From: Bacillota bacterium | GTDB lineage: Bacteria; Bacillota; Clostridia; Christensenellales; SZUA-584 | Reading direction: 5' to 3' | Length of the DNA: 64,000 nt | NCBI GenBank assembly: GCA_023416745.1 | Contig: JAEZHF010000089.1 | Span: forward strand, 9,168-73,167 | Shown here: positions 27,016-35,711 of the stretch, piece after piece | Position numbering within the stretch: position 1 is the first letter of the stretch | Layout: each line of letters opens with the position of its first letter | Program-made: the position numbers and the translations under genes | Notes under the pieces: generated by a model | Seen by the model: only the letters and a program-made list of their open reading frames with translations | Databases searched by the model: none | What the model was told of the DNA's origin: nothing

Positions 27016-27390
27016 CTATTGAATATTATGAGGGGGATACGGCTTTCGGCACAGCGCCATGATGCCGCCGGTGAGTGTGAGCGGCAGTGCGAAAAAGGAA
27101 AACCATGCGGAAATGAAACCTGAGATGAGAGCGATCAACGTGAGGCCTCCCGAGGTAACGAGCAGTATGCCGCCGCCTTTGTCGCCTTGCTTCAGCCGGG
27201 AAGTTCCGGCGAAACCCAGTATGAACGACGCCAGCAGCAGTATCGACGTCATGATGGCGGATGCGACGGTCGATTCGAGGTACAGGCTGTTTTCCACAAT
27301 GCCGGATATGATGGAAAGTATGAAAGCGACGACGCCGATGAGGGAACCGATGAGCCCGAGTACGAACTCCGCTTTGTAGGCTTTAACCAT
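27016..27390 (-). CDS. Small four-helix membrane protein (DUF4064-like)
   Basis: The ATG at 27390 gives 124 residues (MVKAYKAEFVLGLIGSLIG start) with GGAGGAAAGG just upstream; the longer frame to 27504 is not needed. Four membrane helices are visible. The segment LGFAGTSRLKQGDKGGGILLVTSG matches the layout of the 25183-25776 protein (LAFAGTHQLNKNNRNGGVLLTTSG by position), so these two are paralogues. The Pro/Tyr-rich tail of that protein is reduced here to a few residues. Function unknown. Confidence 0.65.
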   Translation of the reverse strand: MVKAYKAEFVLGLIGSLIGVVAFILSIISGIVENSLYLESTVASAIMTSILLLASFILGFAGTSRLKQGDKGGGILLVTSGGLTLIALISGFISAWFSFFALPLTLTGGIMALCRKPYPPHNIQ

Positions 27391-27512
27391 AACCTTTCCT
27401 CCGATTTCAAGAAGAAATGTGAACAACAGGCACGACAAAGATGTGTATAAATAAACAGTACAATAATTTGTACGGGGAGTCAACATTATGTTATTGCAGA
27501 CCAAAACGCTAA

Positions 27513-27537
27513 TAAAAAACCCGCCGGAGAAGGCAGG
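27513..27537 (-). terminator. Terminator of the LCP family gene
   Basis: On the minus strand CCTGCC pairs with GGCGGG (one T-G pair) across TTCTCC, followed by TTTTTTA. Confidence 0.8.
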
Positions 27538-27554
27538 TAAACAGGTTTTGGGAG

Positions 27555-28907
27555 TTATGATGATGCTTTGGTGTAGTAAACGTCCAGCAGCAGCTGCAGC
27601 GTGGCGTCTTCGTCGTGCAGCATGCAGTAAGAGCCGTTGACTTTTTTTCCTTCGCCGGTGACCATATGCATTTCGATGGAGTCAACATCCACCTTTGTAA
27701 GTATTTTGGCGAAATCGATCATCTGATCGGTATTGAGGTTGGTCCAGACGTATTTTTGCAGCTCGTCGTAAAGCGACAGTATCATATCGACAGGGCCCAT
27801 ATCCTTGATTTCTTTAGCCAGGGCTATCATGAATTGCTGCTGGCGCGCTGCGCGGTGCATGTCTCCGTCCGTATTTTTACGGTTCGTCAGAAATTCAACC
27901 GCATTCTGATATTTGAGCGTGACCGTTTGACCTTTTTTACCGACTTTAGGTACAGACTCCTCCAGAGTGACTTCGACGCCGCCAACCGCTGATGCGACTT
28001 TCGGGATGCCGTCCATATCAACGCCGGCATAAAGGTATATCGGTATGTCCAGCTCAAAGTCGAGCTGTTGCTCCAGCGCGCAACGGCGTTCGAGGAACAT
28101 CTCAACACAGGCCATCGCGTTGGCATAGGAATAGTGTGTTGCACCGCCGCCGAATGAATATGCGGCGTTAATTTTTTCCTGAACGGTTTCCTCAACCTCA
28201 CCCGTTTCTTTGTCGACCTTGTATACAGTGGTGTAGGTATCGCGCGGAATGGAGATTAGAGTGGCCTTTTTAGCGGCAATATCGACGGCGCAGACCATCA
28301 GCATGTCGCTCCGGAAACCGTTCATGTTCTTTTTGCGCTCTGCATTGGTGTCGATGCCCAGGAAGAGCAGGTTGACAATGTTTTTATTTTTTACATAAGT
28401 CTGTCCGTTGCAAACGATGGCCGAGGTATCGGGCGTGGGTATCGGATCTGGCGCAGCGTTCAAATCAGTGGCTTGTGTGGTTGGTTCCGTGGGCTCCGTA
28501 TCAGGCGCCAGCACGATAAGGCTGGACGATTGCAGCGAGCTGTAATCATCATCCTTCCAGCGCGAAACGAAATAGATACCAATGACGATGACACCGGCGA
28601 TGAGGACGCAAAAAACTGCGATCAGCGCTTTGATCAGACTGCGGTACCGGCTGGGCAGTTTGCTTTTTGCTGTTTTGGCCGGAGCAGCGGGCCGGGCGTA
28701 TGCGCTGGGAGAGGCTGGCTTGGTATAACCGGACTGATGGCCGCTAGCAGCTGCAGGCCGTGAATATCCACCTGAAGCTGTGGATTTTTGGCTGCGGCCT
28801 GTATTGCTGCCACTCGGGGCGGCAGGCCGGGAATTCCCGCCGGGGCCGCCAGATTTTTTGATGCCGGCGGGCATCTTCAGCCCGTCGTCGTAGTCACGAT
28901 AATCCAA
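27555..28907 (-). CDS. LytR-CpsA-Psr (LCP) family cell-wall ligase
   Basis: I place the start at a TTG at 28907 (450 residues), 8 bases after AAGGAG; the GTG at 28916 overlaps the ribosome binding site. Residues 1-90 are a low-complexity Gly/Ser/Pro/Ala cytoplasmic tail. One membrane helix follows (about 95-117), then the LCP domain: NLLFLGIDTN, FRSDMLMVCAVD, TLISIPRDTY with the catalytic Arg/Asp pattern, and MHRAARQQQF near residue 345. LCP enzymes attach teichoic acids or polysaccharides to peptidoglycan. It lies 28 bases downstream of the mreB homologue, so a shared transcript with rod-shape control is likely. Confidence 0.92.
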   Translation of the reverse strand: MDYRDYDDGLKMPAGIKKSGGPGGNSRPAAPSGSNTGRSQKSTASGGYSRPAAASGHQSGYTKPASPSAYARPAAPAKTAKSKLPSRYRSLIKALIAVFCVLIAGVIVIGIYFVSRWKDDDYSSLQSSSLIVLAPDTEPTEPTTQATDLNAAPDPIPTPDTSAIVCNGQTYVKNKNIVNLLFLGIDTNAERKKNMNGFRSDMLMVCAVDIAAKKATLISIPRDTYTTVYKVDKETGEVEETVQEKINAAYSFGGGATHYSYANAMACVEMFLERRCALEQQLDFELDIPIYLYAGVDMDGIPKVASAVGGVEVTLEESVPKVGKKGQTVTLKYQNAVEFLTNRKNTDGDMHRAARQQQFMIALAKEIKDMGPVDMILSLYDELQKYVWTNLNTDQMIDFAKILTKVDVDSIEMHMVTGEGKKVNGSYCMLHDEDATLQLLLDVYYTKASS

Positions 28908-28935
28908 TACGATCACTCCTTACTTGCATGGACGA

Positions 28936-29979
28936 TCAGTAGTTGTTGTAATAATCGCCCTTGCGGTAATCGTAAACCGTGCCGTTGGAGTAGAGATCCA
29001 TGCTGTCGAGCGCCATACCGGTGCCGATGGCAACACAGGATATTGCGTCTTCCGCGACATAGCAAGGTATGCCGGTTTTTTCGCTGAACAGACGATCCAG
29101 GCCGTACAGGAGCGAGCCGCCGCCCGTCATGCAAATGCCGTTTTCCGCGATATCGGAGGAAAGCTCCGGCGGAACGCGTTCCAGCACGCCGTGCAGCGTT
29201 TCCATCATGGCGTTTAAGGGCTCTTCCAGCGCTTCGATCGTTTCATTGGAGCTAAGTGTGACCGCCTTGGGAAGACCGGAGATGAGATTACGGCCAGCCA
29301 CCTCCATGTGAATCTGCTCCTTGCGCGGGAAAGCCGAACCGATGTTGATCTTGATCTCTTCGGCTGTTCTCTCGCCGATGAGCATGTTATGCTTTTTCTT
29401 CATGTAGCGGATAATGGCTTCGTCGAACTTGTCGCCCGCGACCTTGACGGAATCGCTGATGACGATGCCGCCTAAAGAAATGACCGCGATGTCGCAGGTG
29501 CCGCCGCCGATGTCGATGACCATGTTGCCAAAGGGCGCAGCGATGTCGATGCCGGCGCCGATGGCAGCCGCCATCGGTTCCTCAATGAGGCCGGTATGGC
29601 GCGCGCCCGCTTCCTCCGCCGCTTCAATCACACTGCGGCGCTCCACCTCGGTGACGCCCGAGGGCACGCAGACGATAACACGCGGCTTGAAGAACAGCCG
29701 GCGGCCGATCACCTTGCGCAGGAAGTAGCGCAGCATGCGCTCTGTATCGTGAAAATTGGAAATAACGCCGTTGCGCAGCGGGCGCACCGCCACGATGTTG
29801 CCCGGTGTACGGCCCAGCATCACGCGGGCTTCCTCGCCGATGGCAATAATTTCGCCGGTATTGCGGTTGACGGCAACAACAGAAGGTTCACGCAGTACGA
29901 TACCCTTGCCTTTTACATACACCAGCACGCTGGCGGTGCCAAGGTCTATCCCGATATCATTGAACTCAAACAGACCCAT
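28936..29979 (-). CDS. mreB: MreB-family actin homologue
   Basis: The 347-residue protein has the actin-fold phosphate loops: DIGIDLGTASVLVYVKGKG at residues 8-26 and DIGGGTCDIAVISLGGIV near residue 157, with EEPMAAAIGAG and MTGGGSLLYGLD further on. MreB filaments position the elongation machinery and keep rod shape. A 15-residue Tyr/Asp/Asn-rich extension follows the usual C-terminus. mreC and mreD are not adjacent, so this may be the Mbl-type paralogue. The next gene downstream is the LCP ligase. Confidence 0.93.
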   Translation of the reverse strand: MGLFEFNDIGIDLGTASVLVYVKGKGIVLREPSVVAVNRNTGEIIAIGEEARVMLGRTPGNIVAVRPLRNGVISNFHDTERMLRYFLRKVIGRRLFFKPRVIVCVPSGVTEVERRSVIEAAEEAGARHTGLIEEPMAAAIGAGIDIAAPFGNMVIDIGGGTCDIAVISLGGIVISDSVKVAGDKFDEAIIRYMKKKHNMLIGERTAEEIKINIGSAFPRKEQIHMEVAGRNLISGLPKAVTLSSNETIEALEEPLNAMMETLHGVLERVPPELSSDIAENGICMTGGGSLLYGLDRLFSEKTGIPCYVAEDAISCVAIGTGMALDSMDLYSNGTVYDYRKGDYYNNY

Positions 29980-30121
29980 CTATCCCAAACCCCTTTAGTT
30001 TTATTTCACCACCGCTGTTTTGATTAAAACAGACCAACATATACTATAATACATACAAACACATTTTTCAACCGTCGGATTGGACCGCGAGTGAGCAATC
30101 TATAGCTTCTTGAGCTCCATC

Positions 30122-31075
30122 TTAAGCCTGAATTTCCAGTAGACGAACCAGTTCTCCATATGTTTGCAGACGAACAGCGGCTTCGCGCAGCCGCGCCGCG
30201 TTTTTAGCGCCCTTCAGATACCAGGCGGCATGCTTGCGAATCTGCCGCATCGCGTTGCGCTCACCCTTGACCTCGCAGGCCAGGCGCGCCTGCATCAGCA
30301 GCGCAGCGGCCTTTTCTTCAAAGGAAGCCGGAGGCAGCAATTCGTCATTCTCCAGCAGACTGCTGATCTCCCGAAAGATGAACGGGTTTCCCAGCGCGCC
30401 CCTTGCGACCATCACGGCATCGCAGCCGGTTAAGCGGAGCATATCCGCGGCGTCCTGCGCGGTGAATATGTCGCCGTTGCCGATAACCGGGATGGATACA
30501 GCTTCTTTGACCGCGGCGATGATACAGGGATCGCTTTTGCCGCTGTAGAACTGCTGACGGGTGCGCCCGTGCACCGCGACTGCGGCAGCGCCCGATTGCT
30601 CGGCCATGCGCGCGAATTCGACGGCGTTGACACAAGTCTCGTCCCAGCCCTTGCGGAACTTGACCGTAACGGGTACGCGCGAGACTTTGGCTGCGGCTTC
30701 GATGAGCCGCGCCGCGAGCGGTATGTCCTTCATCAATGCGCAGCCCTGACCGCCGCCGGTTATCTTGGGCGCGGGGCAGCCCATATTGATATCAAACAGT
30801 GCGATGCGACGCGCATAAGGCTCCTCTTGCAGGCGCAGTATGCTTTGCGCCAGCGGCTCGGGACTGCTGGCAAACAGCTGCACACCCGCGCGCTGTTCGT
30901 TGTCTGCGAAGGCCACCAGATTGGCGGTTTTCTCCGAGCCGTATTTTAAGCCCATGGCGCTGACCATTTCCGTGTAGGTGAGGCTGGCTCCCTGCTCAAC
31001 GCACAGATGACGGAAAGCCGCGTCCGTATATCCTGCCAGCGGTGCGAGATACGCTTTTCCGAACAATACCCGCAT
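30122..31075 (-). CDS. dus: tRNA-dihydrouridine synthase
   Basis: The ATG at 31075 overlaps the stop of the preceding gene (TGATG), giving 317 residues. The FMN-binding TIM barrel begins YLAPLAGYTDAAFRHLC. It continues with FDINMGCPAPKI (the conserved GCP block), KFRKGWDE, VHGRTRQQFYSG and IPVIGNGDIFTAQDA. The enzyme reduces uridine in the tRNA D-loop with NADPH. Coupling by start-stop overlap to the membrane protein at 31075-31716 indicates one transcript. Confidence 0.95.
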   Translation of the reverse strand: MRVLFGKAYLAPLAGYTDAAFRHLCVEQGASLTYTEMVSAMGLKYGSEKTANLVAFADNEQRAGVQLFASSPEPLAQSILRLQEEPYARRIALFDINMGCPAPKITGGGQGCALMKDIPLAARLIEAAAKVSRVPVTVKFRKGWDETCVNAVEFARMAEQSGAAAVAVHGRTRQQFYSGKSDPCIIAAVKEAVSIPVIGNGDIFTAQDAADMLRLTGCDAVMVARGALGNPFIFREISSLLENDELLPPASFEEKAAALLMQARLACEVKGERNAMRQIRKHAAWYLKGAKNAARLREAAVRLQTYGELVRLLEIQA

Positions 31076-31716
31076 CAGTCTTCGATGATCTCCTCTTCGC
31101 CTTCGGGCACCGCCGTATCTGTGGGCACATCGCCGGTCGCGGCAGGGGTGGGCGGCGGTGTGGGTGTAAGGCCGGGCGGCGTGAGCGTGGGTGTGGGCGC
31201 CGGCAGCGATTCGATCAGATCCATACTGATGATGCGCCAGTTGCCTTCGTAGCGGATAAGCCGCACGTTGTACACCGCGTTCTGCCACAGCGGCGGCGTT
31301 TCACTGAGCGTGCCGTCGCCTTCGGCACTGCCCAGCGGCGTTCCCTCGATGCCGGTGACCTCTTCAGTGATGCGCAGCGTGATGGCATTCTGCCAGGGGA
31401 GTATCAGATGAAAGCCGACGTCCGCGCTGTAATCCATGTCTGTAACGGCATATGAGCGGTACACGCCGGTGCTGAGCAGGGTGTCCTGCTCAAGAAAGCT
31501 TTTGGAGAACACTTTGCTGAGCGCCGTGGGGTCGTCCCCCTTGATGATGACCTCGGCTCTAAGCTGCAGGCCGTCCTTCACGAGTATCTGAGCGTTCATG
31601 AAATCCATCGCGGCGTAAAACGAGAGCACGACAAGAGCGGCCGCGATTCCCCATATGAAAATGCGGGAGAAGAGGTACCACAGAAATCTTAATACGACCT
31701 TCATCGTCGGCGGCAA
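31075..31716 (-). CDS. Single-pass membrane protein of unknown function
   Basis: A TTG at 31716 lies 8 bases after AAGGAG and gives 213 residues; the internal ATG at 31704 is too far from the site. One N-terminal membrane helix (about residues 15-37) is followed by an extracytoplasmic domain with beta-strand character resembling a small NTF2-like or YgiM-type fold, for example GNWRIISMDLIES near the end. A C-terminal Pro/Thr-rich and acidic tail follows (repeats of TPTP and TPPP, then EGEEEIIED). I do not recognise the family. It is translationally coupled to dus. Confidence 0.7.
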   Translation of the reverse strand: MPPTMKVVLRFLWYLFSRIFIWGIAAALVVLSFYAAMDFMNAQILVKDGLQLRAEVIIKGDDPTALSKVFSKSFLEQDTLLSTGVYRSYAVTDMDYSADVGFHLILPWQNAITLRITEEVTGIEGTPLGSAEGDGTLSETPPLWQNAVYNVRLIRYEGNWRIISMDLIESLPAPTPTLTPPGLTPTPPPTPAATGDVPTDTAVPEGEEEIIED

Positions 31717-32069
31717 AATCGTCACTCCTTCATACCGCCCATCATACCACAAACCGCTGCTTGTCCACAACTTTGCCGGTATTTTGGAAAAAAGGCGGGC
31801 TCGCAAGCGAAATGGTGAGTATTTGCATTTTACCACGATGGGTAGCGATTAACAATAAATATTTCTTTAATATCGGGTGAGAGGAATGGAGTGGATGGGG
31901 TGATACTTTTGTTGGAGTTTAGACCAAGTCCATGCCAATATTAATTTACTGTCAGAATTCCAAGTGATAATTTTGGTATTTATAAGAAGAAGCCTTCATG
32001 TAATATATAGTATTCAAGTTTAATTTATGATAAAGTAACAATAAATCGGTCAAAAATTGATGTAGTTAA
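31717..32069. other. AT-rich spacer before the HEPN gene
   Basis: About 350 bases with a sharp fall in GC starting near 31,850. TATGAT at 32029-32034 (in TTTATGATAAAG) could be the -10 box of the next gene. No inverted terminal repeats or target duplications were found bordering the islet. Confidence 0.4.
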
Positions 32070-33146
32070 ATGAAGTTATATGAAAATATCTGCGGATTAT
32101 TCCCGTTTGGCGATTTTGAATACCCAGAAGGTGAGTTCAAAATAACAATTCAAGATACTACATATGAAGTAAAATGTAGAGAGGTTTTTCTTTTTAGGAA
32201 AGATTACTATGATTTCACAAGTGAATTATCTAAAATACGAGAAGAAATATTAAGATTAGACAAAAAAACAGATTTATTACCATATCATAAAGATCATGGA
32301 ATATTGGTATATTCGGATTTATTTAATGAAGCCTTTAATAACATTCTTAAGGATAACATTGAGAAAAGAAGAGCCATAATTGGTTTAATGAAGCATTATT
32401 ACTGCTTGAAAGTTGTTAGGGAACATGAAATTAACGAGACCATAAAAGACCCTATGGATTATATTAATAGTATTCACATAGATAAGGGAATAATTGAATC
32501 GAAGAAAATATTTTTTGAAATTGTTAGAGAATATCATGACTGTACCATGATATTTAGATCTCCCTATGTAAATTTAATCGATGTAAATTATCTCTATTTG
32601 AAAGGAGTATATTCTTTTTTTTGCTTTGAGAATGGGGAGCAATTCACAGAATGCATTCCTTTTAGATTCAATTATTATAATCCTAAAGCAGATAAACTAG
32701 CTTTGAAAATCCAAGAAATTTTTGATACGAAGCAAGACCTAGGAATTGAGGATTTGTTTTTAGCAAAAGCAAAAATTTATATGCGATTAGAGAACTACAC
32801 AATGGCTATATTGCATGCTGTTATTGGACTAGATGTTATAGTGCCAAAATTTATAAATGAATATTTAAAATCAAAAGGAGTTAATTCCGAGGCGATACAA
32901 GATTTCAATAACAAATTCGGTTTATCTGTAAGAGTAAAGGCAATATTAAAAATAATACTTCCAAGAAGTTACCATAAATATTTAAAGAATGTTGGGATCG
33001 CGATCGGATACAGAAATAGGATTATGCATGAAGGAAAGACTAATACTTATTTTAAATCAACTAATGTGGCAGAATTGGTAAAGAGCTGTGATGAATTTAT
33101 AAAAATAATCAAAGCTTATGGAAAAGGTAGAAAGTTTTTACTCTAA
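32070..33146 (+). CDS. Orphan protein with C-terminal HEPN-like domain (ApeA-like)
   Basis: The 358-residue protein is strongly AT-biased in codon use (AAA, GAA, ATA, TTA), unlike its neighbours. I do not recognise the N-terminal part: an early beta-rich segment (about 1-45) and a helical middle. The last 120 residues fit a HEPN fold: AILHAVIGLDVIVPKFINEYL, the SVRVKAILKIILP helix, then GYRNRIMHEG, in which Arg315 and His320 form the RX4H motif that serves as the active site in HEPN RNases. The arrangement resembles ApeA-like anti-phage proteins. No partner toxin, antitoxin or helicase is adjacent. Start codon support is weak, with no clear Shine-Dalgarno. Confidence 0.6.
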   Translation: MKLYENICGLFPFGDFEYPEGEFKITIQDTTYEVKCREVFLFRKDYYDFTSELSKIREEILRLDKKTDLLPYHKDHGILVYSDLFNEAFNNILKDNIEKRRAIIGLMKHYYCLKVVREHEINETIKDPMDYINSIHIDKGIIESKKIFFEIVREYHDCTMIFRSPYVNLIDVNYLYLKGVYSFFCFENGEQFTECIPFRFNYYNPKADKLALKIQEIFDTKQDLGIEDLFLAKAKIYMRLENYTMAILHAVIGLDVIVPKFINEYLKSKGVNSEAIQDFNNKFGLSVRVKAILKIILPRSYHKYLKNVGIAIGYRNRIMHEGKTNTYFKSTNVAELVKSCDEFIKIIKAYGKGRKFLL

Positions 33147-33221
33147 TGGCCAATTAAATAATTTGCTTAGAAATCCAAGAACAAAAGATATTCCCTTCGG
33201 TGTTATAAACTATTGGTGAAT

Positions 33222-33253
33222 AAAGAGGAGAGAGTAAAAGTGTCTCCTCTTTT
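33222..33253 (+). terminator. Terminator after the HEPN gene
   Basis: AAAGAGGAGA pairs perfectly with TCTCCTCTTT over an 11-base loop, followed by TC. It ends the AT-rich islet. Confidence 0.75.
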
Positions 33254-33308
33254 CGCCCGTATGAAATGAGGTGAATATCTGAGCAAACTTGTAATGCGTG
33301 ACTGTAAT

Positions 33309-33344
33309 AAAAAAAGCGCCTCAGTATTAGCCTCGGCACTTTGT
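33309..33344 (-). terminator. Terminator of lysS
   Basis: On the minus strand AAAGTGCC pairs with GGCGCTTT (one T-G pair) across a 14-base loop and continues into TTTTTTT. Confidence 0.75.
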
Positions 33345-33365
33345 ATACTGTGTAATCTTTTAAAA

Positions 33366-34868
33366 TTATTCCCTGGGTTTCATCGTGGGGAACAGCAGTA
33401 CGTCGCGGATGGAATAGCTGTCGGTCAGCAGCATCACCATGCGGTCGATGCCGATGCCCATGCCGCCGGTGGGCGGGAGGCCGTATTCCAGTGCGGTGAG
33501 GAAGTCCTCATCCATCATCTCCGTTTCCTCGTTGCCCAGCGCGCGCTGGCGGGCCTGCTCCATGAAGCGGGCGCGCTGATCGTCCGGGTCGTTGAGCTCC
33601 GAGAAGGCGTTGGCCATCTCGCGGCCGTTGATGAACAGCTCGAAACGCTCGGTGAGCCACGGGCAGGACGGCATCTTCTTGGCCAGCGGGGACACTTCCA
33701 CCGGATAGCCCGTGATGAATGTGGGGCCGGTGAGGTTATCCTCCACGAACTGCTCGAAAGCGGCGTATAACAGCTCGCCGCGGGTCCACTGCTTCGCGGC
33801 GTTCTCCTTGGACTCCAGCACATGCAAACCGATGCTTTTGCCTAATTCATTCGCCTGCTCGTCGGTGCAGTCCGAGAACTCCGCGCCGGTGAACTGTTTG
33901 ACGGCATCCAGCATGGACAGGCGCTGCCAACGCGGCGTGAGATCGACCGGTGTGCCCTGATAGGAGATCTGGCCGGTGCCGTGCAGCATTTTGGCGCAGT
34001 GGTAGAATATGTTCTCGCAGAGGTCCATCATGTTGTCCACATTGGCGTAGGCCTGATAGAGCTCGATGGTGGTGAACTCCGGATTGTGCTTGATGGACAT
34101 GCCCTCGTTGCGGAATATGCGCCCGATCTCGTACACGCGCTCGAAACCGCCCACGATGAGCCGCTTTAGGTGCAGCTCGGTGGCGATGCGCAGGTACATA
34201 TCGATATCCAGCGTGTTGTGATGCGTGATGAACGGCTTGGCCGCCGCGCCGCCCGCACTGCTCATCAGTATCGGCGTTTCCACCTCGATGTAGCCTTGCT
34301 TGTCCAGGTATTCGCGGATGGATTTGACGATCAGCGAACGCGCGAAGAACGTGTTCTTGACCTCGGGGTTGACGATGAGGTCGAGATAACGCTGACGGTA
34401 ACGCAGGTCCATATCCTTGAGACCGTGAAACTTCTCGGGCAGCGGGTTTAAGGATTTGGCGAGCAGCGTGATCTTCGTGGCTTTGACGGAAATCTCGCCC
34501 GCGTTGGTCTTGAAAACCTCGCCCTCGACGCCGATGATATCGCCGATGTCCAGCTTCTTGTATTCAGCGTACGGCTCCTCACCCAGTACGTCCCGCCGGA
34601 CGTAGAGCTGGAGCTGTCCGCTCTGATCCATGATGTGCGAAAAGCTGGCCTTGCCCATGATGCGCTTGCTCATCATGCGGCCTGCCAGCGTGACGTGCTG
34701 CCCCTCCAGTGTCTCGAAACCGGCGAGAATATCGCTGCTGGAGTGGGAGCGCTGATACTGTGTGATGACAAAGGGATCCTGTCCGGCCGCGCGGAGCACG
34801 TCCAGCTTTTCTCTGCGTACCCGGAGCACCTCGGAAAGCTCCGGCGTCTGGTTTATGACTTCGTCCAT
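33366..34868 (-). CDS. lysS: Lysyl-tRNA synthetase, class II
   Basis: The 500-residue protein has the N-terminal OB-fold anticodon-binding domain (about 50-165; VTLAGRMMSKRIMGKASF) and the class II catalytic core. Motif 1 lies in the SIREYLDKQGYIEVETPIL segment (by position near 190), motif 2 in FEIGRIFRNEG-like YEIGRIFRNEGMSIKHNPEFT, and motif 3 in GMGIGIDRMVMLLT at the end. It charges tRNA-Lys. It is 10 bases downstream of greA, the common lysS-greA pairing. Confidence 0.97.
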   Translation of the reverse strand: MDEVINQTPELSEVLRVRREKLDVLRAAGQDPFVITQYQRSHSSSDILAGFETLEGQHVTLAGRMMSKRIMGKASFSHIMDQSGQLQLYVRRDVLGEEPYAEYKKLDIGDIIGVEGEVFKTNAGEISVKATKITLLAKSLNPLPEKFHGLKDMDLRYRQRYLDLIVNPEVKNTFFARSLIVKSIREYLDKQGYIEVETPILMSSAGGAAAKPFITHHNTLDIDMYLRIATELHLKRLIVGGFERVYEIGRIFRNEGMSIKHNPEFTTIELYQAYANVDNMMDLCENIFYHCAKMLHGTGQISYQGTPVDLTPRWQRLSMLDAVKQFTGAEFSDCTDEQANELGKSIGLHVLESKENAAKQWTRGELLYAAFEQFVEDNLTGPTFITGYPVEVSPLAKKMPSCPWLTERFELFINGREMANAFSELNDPDDQRARFMEQARQRALGNEETEMMDEDFLTALEYGLPPTGGMGIGIDRMVMLLTDSYSIRDVLLFPTMKPRE

Positions 34869-34878
34869 TATTTCCGCC

Positions 34879-35358
34879 TTATTTGAAAATATCGATGACC
34901 TTGAAATTGAGCACCATGCCGGACGGTGTCACCACCTCGGCGACTTCGCCCACGCGCTTACCGATGAGCGCCGCGCCCACGGGCGATTCGTTGGAGATGC
35001 GTCGTTTGTCCGCATCCGCTTCCACCGAACCGACGATATGGTACTCTTCCTCTTCGCTGAACTCCATGTCGAGTATACGCACTTTGGTGCCGATGTTGAC
35101 GGTGGAATGATCCACCTCGGCTTCCTCCACCACGACGGCGTTGCGCAGCAGCTTTTCGAGTATGGCGATTTCCGTTTCCACACGGGCCTGCTCGTTTTTA
35201 GCTTCGTCGTATTCGGCATTCTCAGAAAGGTCGCCAAATGCGCGCGCTTCCTTGATCTGCTCAGATATTTGAGCTCTTTTGACGGTTTTGAGAAAATCCA
35301 GTTTTTCCTGCTTTTCTATCAATCCGTCTTTTGTTAAAATGACCTGCTCGCCTGCCAT
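34879..35358 (-). CDS. greA: Transcription elongation factor GreA
   Basis: The 159-residue protein has the N-terminal coiled coil with the acidic tip (AFGDLSENAEYDEAKNEQA) that reaches into the RNA polymerase secondary channel. The C-terminal FKBP-like domain has SPVGAALIGKRVGEVAEV. GreA stimulates cleavage of backtracked transcripts. GGGGGAGG lies before the ATG. lysS follows 10 bases later on the same strand. Confidence 0.97.
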   Translation of the reverse strand: MAGEQVILTKDGLIEKQEKLDFLKTVKRAQISEQIKEARAFGDLSENAEYDEAKNEQARVETEIAILEKLLRNAVVVEEAEVDHSTVNIGTKVRILDMEFSEEEEYHIVGSVEADADKRRISNESPVGAALIGKRVGEVAEVVTPSGMVLNFKVIDIFK

Positions 35359-35711
35359 GGTGTTCCTCCCCCAAGTGTCTGTTTCTATGCTAACATAATA
35401 TGTGCGATAAAAACGGTATTATACCGATAAATAAATGGCGTCCGATTTTTAATATCGTGATTATAGGGCAAGGCCTAAAGTATGTCAAGTGATTAGGGGT
35501 AATTGGTTACTATAATATATAACTAATTTCCTCCTGCAAACGCGCAGAAGATGCGTGACGGCTAAATTTTTGTGTGCTATACTTCCCAATATGACAAACA
35601 ATATGCGCTTGCTTTTCAAGTATGGTACGCATATAATATATTCAAAAGTTTGATATTTATTTAACAATGTCGTTAAAAAGGCAAATTATTTATAAAGCAG
35701 GAGGCTATCAA
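35359..35711. other. Divergent greA / serC intergenic region
   Basis: About 350 AT-rich bases. They contain the 13-base palindrome CGGTATTATACCG (35414-35426) on the greA side and the serC promoter on the other side. No T-box, riboswitch or gene was recognised. Confidence 0.5.
35609..35637 (+). promoter_or_regulatory. Promoter of serC-serA
   Basis: TTGCTT (35609-35614), a 17-base spacer and TATAAT (35632-35637). The start would give a leader of about 68 bases. Confidence 0.7.

Noticed and set aside
35500..35711. T-box or serine-related riboswitch before serC
   Set aside because: No T-box sequence, no specifier hairpin and no terminator between the promoter and serC.
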